From the NCBI RefSeq assembly GCF_028583425.1, contig NC_072793.1:104331689-104395688 (forward strand): 64,000 bases of DNA, given 5' to 3'. Shown piece after piece: positions 12,935-25,142 of the stretch. Position 1 is the stretch's first letter; the number at the start of each line of letters is the position of its first letter. The notes beneath the pieces are model-generated. The model had not been told where the DNA came from. It did not search any database and was given only the letters and a program-made list of their open reading frames with translations. This DNA comes from Eublepharis macularius. Taxonomy: Eukaryota; Chordata; Lepidosauria; Squamata; Eublepharidae. A program made the position numbers and the translations under genes.

Positions 12935-13170
12935 TTTATTTATTTGTTTCATTTATACCCCACCTTTCTCCCCAATGGAGACTCAAGATGGCTTGTATAA
13001 TTTTCCTCTCCTTCATCTTATCCCCACAACAGCACTGTGAAGTAGGTTAGGCAGAGAATGTGTGACTGATGCAAGGTTACCCAGCAAGTTTCTGTAGCAG
13101 AGTAGGGATTCAAATCTGATTCTCCCAGATTTTAGTCCGGACAGTTTAGTCGCTACACCCCGAAAGATGA
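12935..13170 (-). mobile_element. CORE/MIR-like tRNA SINE
   Basis: Layout on the minus strand matches the copy at 20826-21078: decayed tRNA-like head near 13165, a middle with GGTAACCTTGC and CTTCACAGTGCTGTTGTGGG, and a tail TATAAATGAAACAAATAAA. Diverged. Confidence 0.6.
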
Positions 13171-14355
13171 GTCCTGGAGTTATTGGAGCTACATGAACAA
13201 GCATTCAGCTGAGTCAGAGGGTCCATAATGGGGAGGGGCTAAATCTTCCTCTTCCCCTCGCCTGTCATCAGAGCTGGTTTGGATATACAGGCAAACTATG
13301 GCTTCTGTTAAAGCAGTAAGTGATTTGAAGTCTAAGGGCTTGCTTTGGTTTACATCAGAACTAACCCTCAGGTAATGGCACAGTTACTTTCAGGAAGTAC
13401 TAAATTGCTGCAATGTCATTCCAAACAAACAAACAGCGAAGTATTTATGCAACTGACAACAACTGAAATATGTTTCCAAGAAACTGACAGGTCACAATGA
13501 AAGTTAACAAAGAAATCTGTTTGCTGCCTGAAGTAATGTGTTGTTTTTATGGGTGATACACGATTTGTGTTCACATAACTTGATCCAATACAAAAATGAG
13601 AGCAAACTGTTCCAAGTTGCTTTGCAACTGCCTGTCTTGATACTATTTTCCACTTGCTTAAATACAGTATTAAAGAATTTGTTCTCAAAAGCTTACAAAA
13701 ATACAGTCTACAATCAGCCAAAAGTCTATGTGTCATGCAACAGTATTAACCTTCATAATCACCCAGGTAATCTTCTTCCTTAGCTGTGTATTATGGAAAA
13801 GGTGTGGAAATTACACAGCTAGATCTCAAAATGTAAGACAAATTCATAGAGTGAGTGCTGATTCAAATAGTTTAAGTTGTAGATAGAAGAATATACTTTG
13901 ACTGCAAAAATCTGCTGTAAAGAAGGAGCAAAGATGACATTCAGAAATGGAAAATTCAGTGCATAAGTTTGGCAACATGCAAAATAACTTAGGATCAAAG
14001 GCATAACATTGGAGGCATAAGTTAAAGCAGAAGGTGAAGGGCTGTTATCTACTCCCTGGCAAAAATCAAATCATAATAGTTTCAACTAAAATGAATTAAA
14101 AAGTTAATGCACTTCAGGCAACCTGGAGTCCAGAAGACTTGGAACCAAACATATGCCAAGTAAAAAAAGTACATACATGCAGCATCATGTAATGCTAGGG
14201 GCTACCAAAGCATACTTAAAACAATTCTTGTGAAAATTCTGAAGTCCACATTAAGTGGTAGTTTGTCTTCATAAATTTCACTGTGTCCTCAGCAGAAAGT
14301 AAAAAGACCATGTTACAGACCGTCTGCAACAATAATTCTGAAAGCGAGTGCGCCA
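13171..14355. other. Intron 1 sequence, no feature recognised
   Basis: Two overlapping open frames on opposite strands (13416-13783) lack any recognised motif and overlap each other, so they are regarded as chance. Confidence 0.4.
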
Positions 14356-14592
14356 TTTTATTTTTATTTAGGTATTTTATGATCCACTTTTCTTCTGCTT
14401 TGGGGACTCAAAGCAGCTTACAGTATTCTCATCTCCTCGATTAAATCATGACTACCACACTTCTCTGAGACAAGTTAGGATTAAAGAGAGTGACTGTCCC
14501 AAGGTCACACAGTGAACTTCCATAACAGAGTGGGGATTCCAGCTTGGGTCTCCCAGATACTAGTATGACACTAAACATTAAGGCTTGCTGGC
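14356..14592 (-). mobile_element. CORE/MIR-like tRNA SINE
   Basis: Minus-strand copy with GTGTGACCTTGGGACAGTCAC in the middle and an AT-rich tail at 14356-14375, the same layout as 20826-21078. Confidence 0.6.
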
Positions 14593-16385
14593 TTTGCACT
14601 TCTCCAAAACAGTTCCTAAGGCCTTCAAAAGAATTTCCCCTCAGTCTTACACCAAACTGCAACCCTGGTCAATCTTATTTCATTTGCTTTCTCAGAGGAA
14701 AAGTCTTGATCTTAACAAGACTTTGCTAGGCTTGAAGAATTTTCTTCACTTAGGAAATGTTTGAATTCCATAAGCAAATTAGTCCATTACTTCCTCTTCC
14801 ACCAAGTAGAATATATATAAGTAAAACAAAGAGGAAAATTTTAACTACTCTTAATCATTAAGTATATTTTAATGCACTCCTCTAAATCAGTCTGTAGTAC
14901 TTCAACATTATCTGAAGAACTATTCCAAAGTATTTTTTTCATTTTGGGGGATAGACTAATCCTGAAAAAGCATTATTACTACTGTCAGGAAATTTAACTC
15001 TGGGCAAAGTTTTAACTAGTGCTATACTTTCCTACTGTAATAGGTCAGAAGAGATTATGGCAGTTGGCTAACCTAGGAATTGACTCCTTCTTTGATACAC
15101 CTTTTTGTACAGAATGTCCAAGGAACTCTGTAGATCCAAGTTATACATTTACTATACTGGGACCTCAATTATGACAAAATTTGCATGGACACCCAAGCCC
15201 TCCCCCCTTCCCTCACTGGTGCCTGACATGTGCCAGATAGCCTCCTTTCAAAATGCATGGCAAGTCATGCAAGCCCCATGGAGACTTTCATCCTCTTCAA
15301 TGAGAAATACACCACCTATACTTTAAAAGCAAGTTTAAGAATGATGTTTTTATGGCCTGTATTGTATGGTCTGTACACGGTTTTTTCTATATTGCAATTC
15401 TAAACCCAAGTTCTAATCAGTCTCACCTTAATTGGCACCTGTCAAAAGATGAAGAAGCCAATTCTGCCCTCTCTCTGATACAAAGTCTTCGCTCTCATTT
15501 CTATAACACCAACAGGGCTCCAGAGGGTCATGAAAGGAGTCTGCCCTTTGACCTTATAAAGGTCTCATGGACTCACTGGAATACCATCATGGAACCCAGT
15601 GTGAGAAACACTTCCTCTAGGAAGACAATACCACAAAGTGGCAATGTAGTGGTGGTTGAGTTGGGAAGTTGGCAGATGTGGAAACAAGAGAGATTAGAGC
15701 TCAGAAAAGGCTTTGCAAGAAGAATGGCTTTTGAAGGAGGATTTGCATGGGAAAGCAGCTTGACAAATAGAGGAGAGACTGTTTTGCCTTTGCTGACTAT
15801 TATCTTTAGTATAAAATATTTAATACGTTAAAATGATTCTTGTTGAAGTGACCCACACTGACACAATTACGGAACTATGCCATTGACAAAGGGACCTTTT
15901 CACCTACATCATAAAACAGGAACTGAAAGGGAAAGGAAGTATCATGTTGCTACGCTATACATGAAACAATATTGTACTGTGGAAGTTTTCCAGAACTGAA
16001 TTTTGCAATTATATAGCATCTGTTTCTTTTAAAGAGACATTTCCCCCCTTGACCCATAATAATAGAACTCAGCCACACAATGAAGGCAATGGGCAGGACA
16101 AAAGAAAGTACTTCTTCAATCAAAAGTAATTCAATTGGAGATTTTATGACTACAGAACATAGAGATGGCTACTAATTTTGTAGGCTTTAAATGCAGACGA
16201 AACAAGTCTATGGAGGATAGGTACATCAATGGCAACTAGCCAGGCTGAGTAAATGAACCCTTCATGTTCACCAGCAGTAAACCTTCTGGTGCCAGGATGC
16301 AACATCGGGGAATGTTTTGCCCTTTGTGCCCTACTTGTACACCTTTCAGGGAGACCTGATTGGTTACTATGTATGGGATGCTGAA
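14593..16385. other. Intron 1 sequence; a 159-codon open frame of unknown meaning
   Basis: A plus-strand frame (15352-15831) is open for 159 codons but shows no motif, biased composition or conserved neighbour that I recognise. I do not call it a gene. No other feature is recognised. Confidence 0.4.
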
Positions 16386-16389
16386 CTAT

Positions 16390-17760
16390 ATAGATCAGTC
16401 AGAGCACTACCTGCACAGTGATTACTACCTGCACCTGGACCCAGGACCTCCTGTTAGATAAACATGTGGTACTGGTGGCTAAGTGTGCCTTTAACCAGCT
16501 GGGCAGGAAAGATCTTGCCACTGCAGTGCATGCCCTAGTTGCTTCTACATTAGATTATTGCAATGAGCTCTACTTAGAGCTGCCCTTGAAGACTGGAAAC
16601 TACAGCTGGTACTGAATCATGCAGCCAGAACACTGTCTTGAATGGCTGTCAGGGTCTGTATCACTCTACTTTTGTTCCATCTACATGGGCTCCCAATTTG
16701 CCTCTGGACCCAATTCAAGGTGCTGGTATTGATCTTTAAAGTTTGGGGGCAACATATTAAAGGGCTTATTCCTATATGAACCTACTCAGCTTCCCTAGTC
16801 ACCTCATTTGCATGTGGGCGGCTAAGTGGGCGACAACCTGAGAAAGGGCCAGTTGTCAAACTGAAACTTTGGAAATCCCTTCCTAGGGCAATCCATCTGT
16901 CTCCTATCACTGCCTTCCATCAGCAAATGAAGACATTTTTGCTTTTTTTTTGACATTTCCTCACTCTTATTAGCCCTTAGGGTTGCTAATCCCCCACCCT
17001 CCACCCCCTGCCTCCACTTACCTGGCCGGTGGGGGAAAAGGCGAGGGAACATGTCTCCTGGGACATGCTTCTGGGCAGCACGGTGCCTGTTTGGGGCCTA
17101 AATTGGCCCACTATGAAGCACAGGAATGCTCCAGGGCCCGCCTGGCAGTGGTCCTGTGGTCCACAGCAGGCCAAATTGCACCCGTTTGGGCCCAAAATCA
17201 TCCTGCTGTGAAGTGCGGGAGCAATATACAGGTCACATAGGACCCTCTGCACTGCCCCAGCTGTGCTCCTGCTCTCCGCAACAGGCCAATTTTGGCCCAA
17301 ACGGGCCCAATTCAGCACGCTGTGGTGTGAGAGCACTGCTGGGAGGGCCCGGAAGCGCTCCTGTGCTTCACAGTGGGCCAATTTAGGTCCCATATGGGCC
17401 TAATTTGGCTCCAAACAGGCTGAAATTGGCCCACTGTGGAGTGCAGGAGTGCTCCCAGGGGCAGCATGAGACCCAGCGCTATGACATCACTCATGGAAGT
17501 GATGTCACTGTGCGGCCCTGGAAGACCTACACAAAGGTGAGTGCCAGGCCTCCAGCCTGGAGGGTGAGGGGACCTAGCAACCATATTAGCTGTGTGTGTT
17601 TATATTTTTATGAGTGTATATTAGGTTTTAATTAATAGTTTTAAATATTTAAAATACATTTGTATAATGTTTTGCATGAAATGAACTATTGTATTTTATT
17701 TTTGCTTGTTAATGTAGGGTGCCTTATAGTTATTATTGTGGGTTTAAATGCAGGCCTTTG
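16390..17760 (+). mobile_element. L2-type LINE 3' part, split by a hAT-like insertion
   Basis: Plus-strand phrase DLATAVHALVASTLDYCNEL (16510-16570) and a following 3' UTR identify an L2-type LINE. The sequence stops at 16977 and resumes at 17586 after a 608-bp inserted element. The AT-rich tail continues to about 17760. Confidence 0.7.
16978..17585. mobile_element. hAT-like non-autonomous element with GC-rich internal repeats
   Basis: The left end TAGGGTTGCTAATCCCC and the inverted right end TATGGTTGCTAGGTCCCC match as terminal inverted repeats, extending through CACCCTCCA. Flanking 8-mers TTAGCCCT (16970-16977) and TTAGCTGT (17586-17593) agree at 6 of 8. The interior has several diverged units built on CACTGTGAAGCACAGGAGC-like phrases and GGGCCAAATTGGCCC-like phrases. 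There is no transposase frame; overlapping frames on both strands are artefacts of the repeat composition. Confidence 0.65.
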
Positions 17761-19350
17761 AGGTGAAAAGGGGGGCTGGATGGTAAATGGTGTGTGCTGT
17801 GATTAGACAGTAGCTGTTCCCTAAGCAGAGCACTGCAATTTTTAGTCAGAGTGCTGAGAGAAAGTATTCATTCTGGATAAGTCAGGCAATCTGTGTGGAG
17901 CTTAAGATGACTGTGTGAATCGCAGAGAAAGTATTTCTTCTAAGTCAGGCAAACTATGTGTGCCTAGGTCAGTGTGTACATATCGAAGTGGTTATTCTAT
18001 CTGGTTCAGGCAAGCTGTGTAGAAAGTCTATGTCTGCGTGGATGAGAACAGTGTTTATTTTGTCAGTGAAATTTCTGTTTGGAAAATTAGTCTTTTGTAA
18101 CTGGGCCTGTGAAGATATAACTATGAGCTTAAGAACTATTCTGAAAACAATACACTTATCTGCAACCACTGGGAAGTTCCTGTAAATAAATTCCGCTTCT
18201 GAGGAAGCAAAAAAGGATGGCAAGAAAGTCTTTTTACTTTCTGCTGAGGACATAGTGAAAAGTACTGACTGTTCTGTCATACTACCATCTATATAACAAG
18301 CTCTCCTATAATAACAGTTAAATGAAAGAGATCTAACGTGAAAGCTTTGGTGACAGCAAAAAACTTTTGAGAAGCAGCAATGCACAGGGCAAAACGTCAC
18401 AGGTGGAATTAGCAGTGGGATTCAATCTCCAAAGGCAAGTGTTATCGAGGTATAAGTCTCGGCAAAGTAGAGAACAACTGAAGGTCTGTGTGAGTGGAAA
18501 CAAAAGGAGTGTTGGTTGTGACCTGGGACCTTCTGAGACAAAAGTTTAATGTAATGTAAGGGAGGAGCTGACTTAAAGGCCCAAAGGCACGGTTTAAAGA
18601 AGAAACAGATTACAATTTGAATTTTAAGTTTTTTTTTTAAAGTTTGAAATGTTTTAATATCTTCTGCCTTCGGGATCCTGAATTGGATGGAAAGGCAGTA
18701 TAGAAATGTTTTAAAAATGAAAAAAATGCCACCTTGCGTGTATTTGCATTGAGAACATTGTGATTGATTTAGCAATGAGATACAAATCAATTGGCAGACA
18801 CACGCAAAAACTTGTTTGCATACAAAGCTCTGGGATTCATTAAAGAAAGAAAATGAATTTGAGGTTTGCCAACAGGCAAAGTATGAACTGCCATCTGGAA
18901 AGGAATAACAAAATGAAATCTGAAAGCTGGAAAAGATTGTTTCTTCTAGGGGGTAGGGGAGGAATAAAACAACTGTTCCAGTCCATGATGCTACTTTGTT
19001 TGTATTAGAGAAATCTCTAGTAACTCAAGAAAACTTACCCAAAAAAACCCTGAAGAGGCATCTTAGCTTACTATAAAGAAGCTGACATCACAAGCACAGG
19101 AAGATGAAAAGTTTTCTGATCAGTAGCTGTGCTGACTCAGGCAGGAGAAGATTTTTTTCACTGCCATGTACTTAAACTACATGCTACACTTTCCCATCAC
19201 CCAATAAAATGTATTTTTTAAAAACAAAATCAGGTATGGCCTAACAATCTGGACTAAGTTTGTATAAAGTAAGTGAAGTTGATACCTCCAGGAACACAAC
19301 AGCAGAGATTTTTAATATAATATAAACAGATTACATTACATTTTTGAAGT
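17761..19350. other. Intron 1 sequence, no feature recognised
   Basis: Open frames at 17969-18400 and 18422-18790 (minus) have no recognised motifs. No repeat family is recognised with confidence. Confidence 0.4.
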
Positions 19351-19354
19351 TCCT

Positions 19355-21318
19355 AAAATTCCGAACCGTGCGATTCGTGGTTCATTGCATTTCATGAACT
19401 GCGAGCCACGAACTTTCATGAACCGGTTCATTCAGTTTGTAGTTTGTCACTTCCGGAGGCCCTAGAACAGCTCCCTTCAAAGTTAGAGATGCCAAACTCA
19501 TAGGAACTCTTCAGCAGGCTCTCCTCCAGCCACATTCCAAGTTTGGAGAAGATTGCCTTTCAGATGTCCGATTTATAGACCCCCAAAGCAGGTGCCCCCA
19601 GGAGAGTTCCATTATCTATAATGGTAGGCATGAATGCCAATTGACTTGAATTAGCTCCACTGGAATACACTGCAAGCAGCACCAAAATGTTGCATGCTGG
19701 AGTTACAGAATCTTCCTGAGAATGGAACAACGGCCCCCAAGACGTATGATGGTGGCTGCCCCCTCCTTGCGAGCCTGGGAGGTGGTCAGGGGCCTGCCTC
19801 CCTTCCTCCCCCTGGGGGTCATGGGCTCCTGGAGATGGGAGTGGCCACCTGGGTGATGATGGGTTCTGACTGTAGCCACCTCCTGAGGCCAGGTTGGTTG
19901 GAGCCTGGGAGTGGCATACCCTCCAGGTTGGCCTGGGCAGTGGCTAGGGCTCAAGAAAAGCCTCAGTTATGGAGGGAGGAGTGGGGTCGGAGACGCTGTG
20001 GATCTCTCTCTCCCTCTGTTGGGACGGTCAGAGTTGCTCCTTCTCTCTCTGACCTTGCCACGCTCTCTCATCTCTCCAACTCACTCGCTCCCAACAACTC
20101 ATCACCAGCTCCTTGTCCCTGCCACCTTTATAGGCCCCCCCCCGGCACCCTTCCCTAGTCAAGGAGATGTTCTTCGGGACACAGAAATATTCTTTTAAAG
20201 GAGAGGGCAGAAAGGAGAGGGCAGAGGGCCTGGGACTGGGATGAGGGAAAAGGCCCCCAACGCACCACACAAACACCTTCCCATCCAGGCCAGGTGCTCA
20301 AAGTAAGAATAATTAATAAAAACAAAATAAAAAAGAATACTGTGAGCCCTCAGCAGAACAATCCACTAAGCTTGGCCCCAGAGCCTAGCAGTAGTCCTGG
20401 GACTGGGGTGGGGGAAAAGGGTCCTCACCCACCACACAAACACCTTCCCAGTCGAGAAAGATGCTCTAAATAAGAAAGACTGGTTATCAGTCTCTTTTTA
20501 AGTAGCAAGCTAGCAACTCCATCAAAATGCTCCAAAATCCTCCCCCCCCGCTCTCCATCTCCCAACAGCAGCTTTTCCTTGTCTCTCGCCTGTTGGAAAG
20601 TGGAACCACGAGGCTGAAAGCTGGTGATTATACTTGTTGCTCTCCATACAGCAGAACAGGAGCTCTCTGGTTGGCAGGCAGAGCTGCCTATCAAGGTTCT
20701 GAGGGCTAAGATTGGTGTTCCCAGGGCTTCAGAACATCCATCCCCTCCATTGTCTAGGGAATTAATTCTTGCACCTTGCTAGCATAGAGAAGAATGGGAG
20801 CTCTCTGGTTGGCAGGGAGAGCTGCCTATCAAATAATAACATTTGATTTATATACTGCCCTTCAGGATGACTTAACACCCACTCAGAGTGGTTTACAAAG
20901 TATGTTATTATTATCCCCACAACAAAACACCCTGTGAGGTGGGTGGGGCTGAGAGCTCTGAAGAGCTGTGACTGACCCAAGGTCACCCAGCTGGCTCCAA
21001 GTGGAGGAGTGAGGAATCAAACCTGGTTCTCCAGATTAGAGTCCTGCACTCTTAACCACTATACCAAACTGGCTAAGATTGGTGTTTCCATGGCTGCAGA
21101 TGATCTGCAGATGTTCACCCCCTCCGTTGCCTAAGGAATTAATGGATTGGTGCCAGGCTGTCTGGCTTCACAAACCAATTACGAACCTACGAACTGGCCT
21201 TAAAAGTTGTGGCAGATCGTGAAAAAAGGGGTCCCACAAACTGTTGGTTCATGAATGTCGAGCCAGCCCAGTTCGTGCCAAACTTTGGTTCATAATTTGG
21301 TTCATGCCTGCCTCTAGA
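19355..21318. mobile_element. Candidate DNA transposon relic with GTTCATGAACC-rich ends
   Basis: Both ends are rich in GGTTCATGAACC-type self-complementary phrases (19365-19435 and 21230-21315), unlike the sequence between them. The interior is GC-rich and low complexity and a SINE is inserted near its right end. Exact termini and a target duplication were not found, so limits and class are tentative. Confidence 0.35.
20826..21078 (-). mobile_element. CORE/MIR-like tRNA SINE, well preserved
   Basis: On the minus strand it starts AGCCAGTTTGGTATAGTGGT (A-box-like), then GGTTTGATTCC (B-box-like), then GGGTGACCTTGGGTCAGTCA, and ends with GGGCAGTATATAAATCAAAT. This is the order of a tRNA-derived, LINE-tailed CORE-SINE. 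It is the clearest of four such copies in the window. Confidence 0.8.
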
Positions 21319-21435
21319 AAGCACAATCCTTAGTTCTAAATCTTGGGGCTTAAACCAAACAAATACGTGATGACATACAGGGTAACGGTTATTAGCCATG
21401 ATTGCCAATTAGAATATCCATCTTCACAGGCAGCC

Positions 21436-21740
21436 ATAGATAAAGTAAAGGTAGTTCCTTGTGCAAGCACCGAGTCATTACTGACCCATGGGGGGACGTC
21501 ACATCATGACGTTTTCTTGGCAGACTTTTTACGGGGTGGTTTGCCATTGCCTTCCCCAGTCATCTACACTTTACTTCCAGGAAACTGGGTACTCATTTTA
21601 CCGACCTCAGAAGGATGGAAGGCTGAATCAACCTTGAACTGGCTACCTGAACCCAGCTTCTGCTGGGATTGAACTCAGGTTGTGAGCAGAGCTTGGATTG
21701 CAGTACTGCAGCTTACCACTCTGTGCCACGGGGCTCTGAT
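21436..21740 (-). mobile_element. tRNA-derived SINE (Sauria-like)
   Basis: Minus-strand head AGCCCCGTGGCACAGAGTGG and GAGTTCAATCC correspond to A and B boxes. The body contains AAGGCAATGGCAAACCACC and AAAACGTCATGATGTGACG and ends at about 21436 in ACTCGGTGCTTGCACAAGG. The AGGCAATGGCAAACCAC block is shared with the 5S-derived SINE at 27366-27548. Confidence 0.75.
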
Positions 21741-21944
21741 CAGCCATAGATACTGACCACATCATAAGTAAGGGCTGCCGCCATCATGCCATGCTTGTGG
21801 GCTTCATGGAGGCATCAGCCTAGTGGCTTCTGGAAATGGGATGCTGAACAACTGTAGACCCTTAGTACAATCCAGAAGGGTTCTAATGATCAGCCATAAA
21901 GGCTGGTATAAAATAGGTTAAAGTATATTTTTGTAGTACGTAAG

Positions 21945-22713
21945 AACAACAACAAAAAAGCCCTGCTAGATCAGACCAATGGTCCATCCAGTTCAACATC
22001 CTGTCTCGCACAGTGGCCAACAGTTCTAATGAGGGCCAACAACAGGGCATAGAGGCTGAGGCCTTCCCCTGAAGTTGTTTTCTGATACTAGTATTCAGAG
22101 GTTCACTTAGAGTTGCCAGGTCCCCTTACTCTCTAGGCAGGAGTGGGGGAAGCATTTACCTTCTGATGATGTCATCTCCAGGATGTGGTCATTGTGCAAG
22201 GCTGGGGATTGCATGCGTGCATTGCTGCAGGCTGATTTGGCCTGTTTGGGGCTCAAATAGGCCCACTGTGAAGCGTGGGAGCACACCCAGGAGGCCTATT
22301 CCCTGTCTTTCCCCCTGCTGGCCAGGTAAGTGGCAGTGGGGAGCAAAAGGTAGAAGTGGGGGATCCCCCGCCCCACCCAGGGAATTGGATCCCAGGGTAC
22401 ACTGCCTCTGATAGTGGATGTTCCCTTTAGACACCATGGCTAGTAGCCACTGATAGACCTATCCTTTAACGCTGTCTAACCCTCCTATTCTGTCTAATTC
22501 CCTTCTAAAGCCATCTATGCCTGTGGCCATTGCTACATCTTCTGGCAGTGCATTCCACATCTTAATCACTCATCATGTAAAGAATTGTTCCCTTTTGTCT
22601 GTCCCAGATCTACTCCCTATCAGCTTCACTGAATGACTGTGAATTCTACTATTATGAGAATTCTAATATTATGCTCTTTATGCCATACATAATTTTATAA
22701 ACCTCTACTGCAG
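21945..22713 (-). mobile_element. CR1 LINE 3' end, split by a hAT-like insertion
   Basis: Plus-strand reading AGACCAATGGTCCATCCAGTTCAACATCC is the complement of the CR1 3' UTR. The 3' terminus is near 21945. The UTR breaks at 22107 and resumes at 22396, as judged against the uninterrupted copy at 55668-55870. Old and inactive. Confidence 0.75.
22108..22395. mobile_element. hAT-like non-autonomous element nested in CR1
   Basis: A 288-bp GC-rich insert starting TAGAGTTGCCAGGTCCCC, related to 16978-17585 (GGCCCACTGTGAAGCGTGGG). Flanks GGTTCACT (22100-22107) and GGTACACT (22396-22403) agree at 7 of 8, and the related CR1 copy has only one such octamer, which defines an 8-bp target duplication. 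Confidence 0.7.
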
Positions 22714-22744
22714 CTGTATACAGAAGGTTTATTTGAAGAGTTCA

Positions 22745-22895
22745 AGAATTTGATAGTAGCCATGTCGGTCTGTAGGAGAAGAGCACGATTCGGGTCCAGT
22801 AGCATCTTAAAGACCAGTTAAAGGGAGCTTTGACTCTAGAAAGCTCGTACCCTGGAAATCTAGTTGATCTTAAAAGTACTACTGGACCTGAATCA
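22745..22895. mobile_element. Penelope-like tail fragment, partly palindromic
   Basis: An inverted piece (GGGTCCAGTAGCATCTTAAAG) is followed by a forward piece (GAAAGCTCGTACCCTGG and TACTACTGGACCTGAAT), the inverted-tail arrangement seen in complete copies of this family. Confidence 0.65.
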
Positions 22896-23349
22896 AGGAT
22901 TTGATACTTTTCACAAATCCAGAACAATAACAGGACAAAACGAAGGAACAGCATTGCAGGGCAGAGAAAACAAACATGGTACATCAACATATTGATCGCA
23001 TATGCTGCCATTTTTCATTTTTAAACAAACTATAATATAGTTACTTTTAATATCATTAACATATATGCAATCACAAGTGCCAAGCACTCTTTTAAAAGCC
23101 TTGCATTTATCTTGTATACTACTGATCAGTTACTGGGATCAACTCTAGTTATTGGTACTGGCATTCAAGTTCTATTTCATTGTTCATGCGGTATCGTAAA
23201 CCGTGTGATTACTTTCCCCACTCTTTCAGTACTCTAATCTACCTTGAATCTCAGTAAGAAAGCTAAATAAAATTTTGCATTGAAACATCAGACAAAATAC
23301 CTCTGGCATTTCATGGCGTTTTAGTTCTACATTTTCCTCCATGCATGTA

Positions 23350-23462
23350 TACAACTGATGAAGCAGGCTCTAGCTCACAAAAACCATACGGCTAAAATAA
23401 GTTTATTAGTGTTTAAGGTGCCACAAACTTTTTGCTATAACAGATTAACACAGCTACCCTTT
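23350..23462 (+). mobile_element. Penelope-like tail fragment, diverged
   Basis: Ordered blocks ACTGATGAAGC, AAGGTGCCACAAACT and ACAGATTAACACAGCTACCC match the tail family with changes. The core is degraded. Confidence 0.5.
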
Positions 23463-24835
23463 TTGGGATGCTATTTTTTTTTTCTATTTTAAACCTTCAA
23501 CCTAGAGATGCAAATGTCCAGGAGAACAAAATGGAAAAATTCAAGGGAAAAAATGCCTTCTATGTCCAAGGATTTCCCCTCCCTGCAATTTTTTCCAATA
23601 AAAAATTGGAAAATTTTGGCAAAACCCTTCCAAGAAATATTTTTCTCTTTTAGAATGTGCAAAATGCTTCAAAGGCAAGATTTTTCACATGCACAAAATG
23701 TCCTTAGTCAAAGGAAAAATTGGGAAATTGGAGAGATACTAAAAAACTTCCTTCGGAATATTTTCACTTTTTGAGTGGGACATTCTTGCCTCACAAAGCA
23801 TTTTACTCATTCCAAATGCACAGCATGAAAAAGTCTGAGACTTTCTTAATTTTTCCAGGAGAAAAATTGGGAAATTTTAGGGAACACTGAACAAACATAC
23901 TGTAAACATACAACATTTTCAACATTTTTTTGTCTAAAAGTAAATAATTTTGGGAACAAAATGTAATAGCGGGTTTTATAATACATTATAGAGCCCAGTA
24001 TCTTCTGTCATGCTCACAGACCTACCTATTGTGATTCTACGCGTTTCTGTCCAAATACATACCCTTTTGTTTACTACTGTTTTCTACCTTTATCTTTCCT
24101 ACTTCTTAGATCACAAAAATCAGATATATGTGCTATGGGAGCAAGTGGTACAGCGGTTTGCAACTGTTTCTCAAGTACTGCATGTATTTATGGATCTTAA
24201 GTGCCAACTTGTTCAGCAAAAAAATATGTTTAGGGTTTACTGAACACCACAGCACCTTTTTAGTAGTAAAGTGTTATGTACACTGTCTAATTGCTGGTGC
24301 TGTAGCTTACAGAACAAATCTCTTAAGCATGCATTTTGGACATGTTTGATCTTTTGGGGAGGAAATTTTTACTCATTAATTTTGTTTTAGAACAACCATG
24401 GATTTTGAGGATCTTTATGTACTTTTAAACTACCTTCTATCTGGAGACCTTTTATAGATGCTTATGAGTAGACTTCTAATTGTCATATTTTTATTTCTAT
24501 TGTATATGCTTATTTTTTATTTTCAAATAAATAAAAGTATTGCATATACTTGCAATTTTCCTTATAGAAAATGAACATATTTATACTTTTAAAATTCATA
24601 AATACATTAAATAGTACAATTTTATATGTTAAAAATTCTTTTTATACATAAAGAATTTAATGTTGATCAATCAATAAAAGTGGTTAGGTTTGACAGGAAA
24701 ATACATATTGCATATATTTCATTTTTCACCAAAATTTCTATTTTTTTCTGGAAGGAAGAGTTTTTTGTGGTTTCAGAATTTCTGGTAATTTTACACCTAT
24801 ACTACTCCAACTTGCCCTTGGGTTCAAGATAGACC
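23463..24835. repeat. AT-rich unclassified repeat region
   Basis: Contains many short self-complementary phrases such as AAATTGGGAAATT and TTTTCCAATAAAAAATTGG. No coding motif; possibly a decayed DNA transposon, but no termini were found. Confidence 0.3.
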
Positions 24836-25142
24836 TAAGATACATGATAAAGATCATGAACCAAGATTAATATTAATTTGCAGTCAACGCCTACCAAACA
24901 ATTTATTTCTGTTGGGCTGATTGCTATTAAAAAGACTCATTAAGTGTAATACACCATGTGCTATGAACAGTGTTTCACAAAAACACCTGGCTAAGTTGTT
25001 AGTCGCAAGGAAGTTTTTCATCCCAGTGATTACTTCTTAAAGCAAAGGCAGTTGTTGCACTGTGCCTTGGGCTATCCATAGCACTAGGCCTGCAGCTGTT
25101 TTGCCATCTCTTTTCAGCCCACAAAATACTGTCCCTCTAAAG

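Noticed and set aside
15352..15831. 159-codon plus-strand frame in intron 1
   Set aside because: No motif, no splice context and no codon signature; its length is possible by chance in 64 kb.
16986..17635. Overlapping frames up to 135 codons in the GC-rich element
   Set aside because: They are present on both strands inside a non-coding hAT-like repeat.
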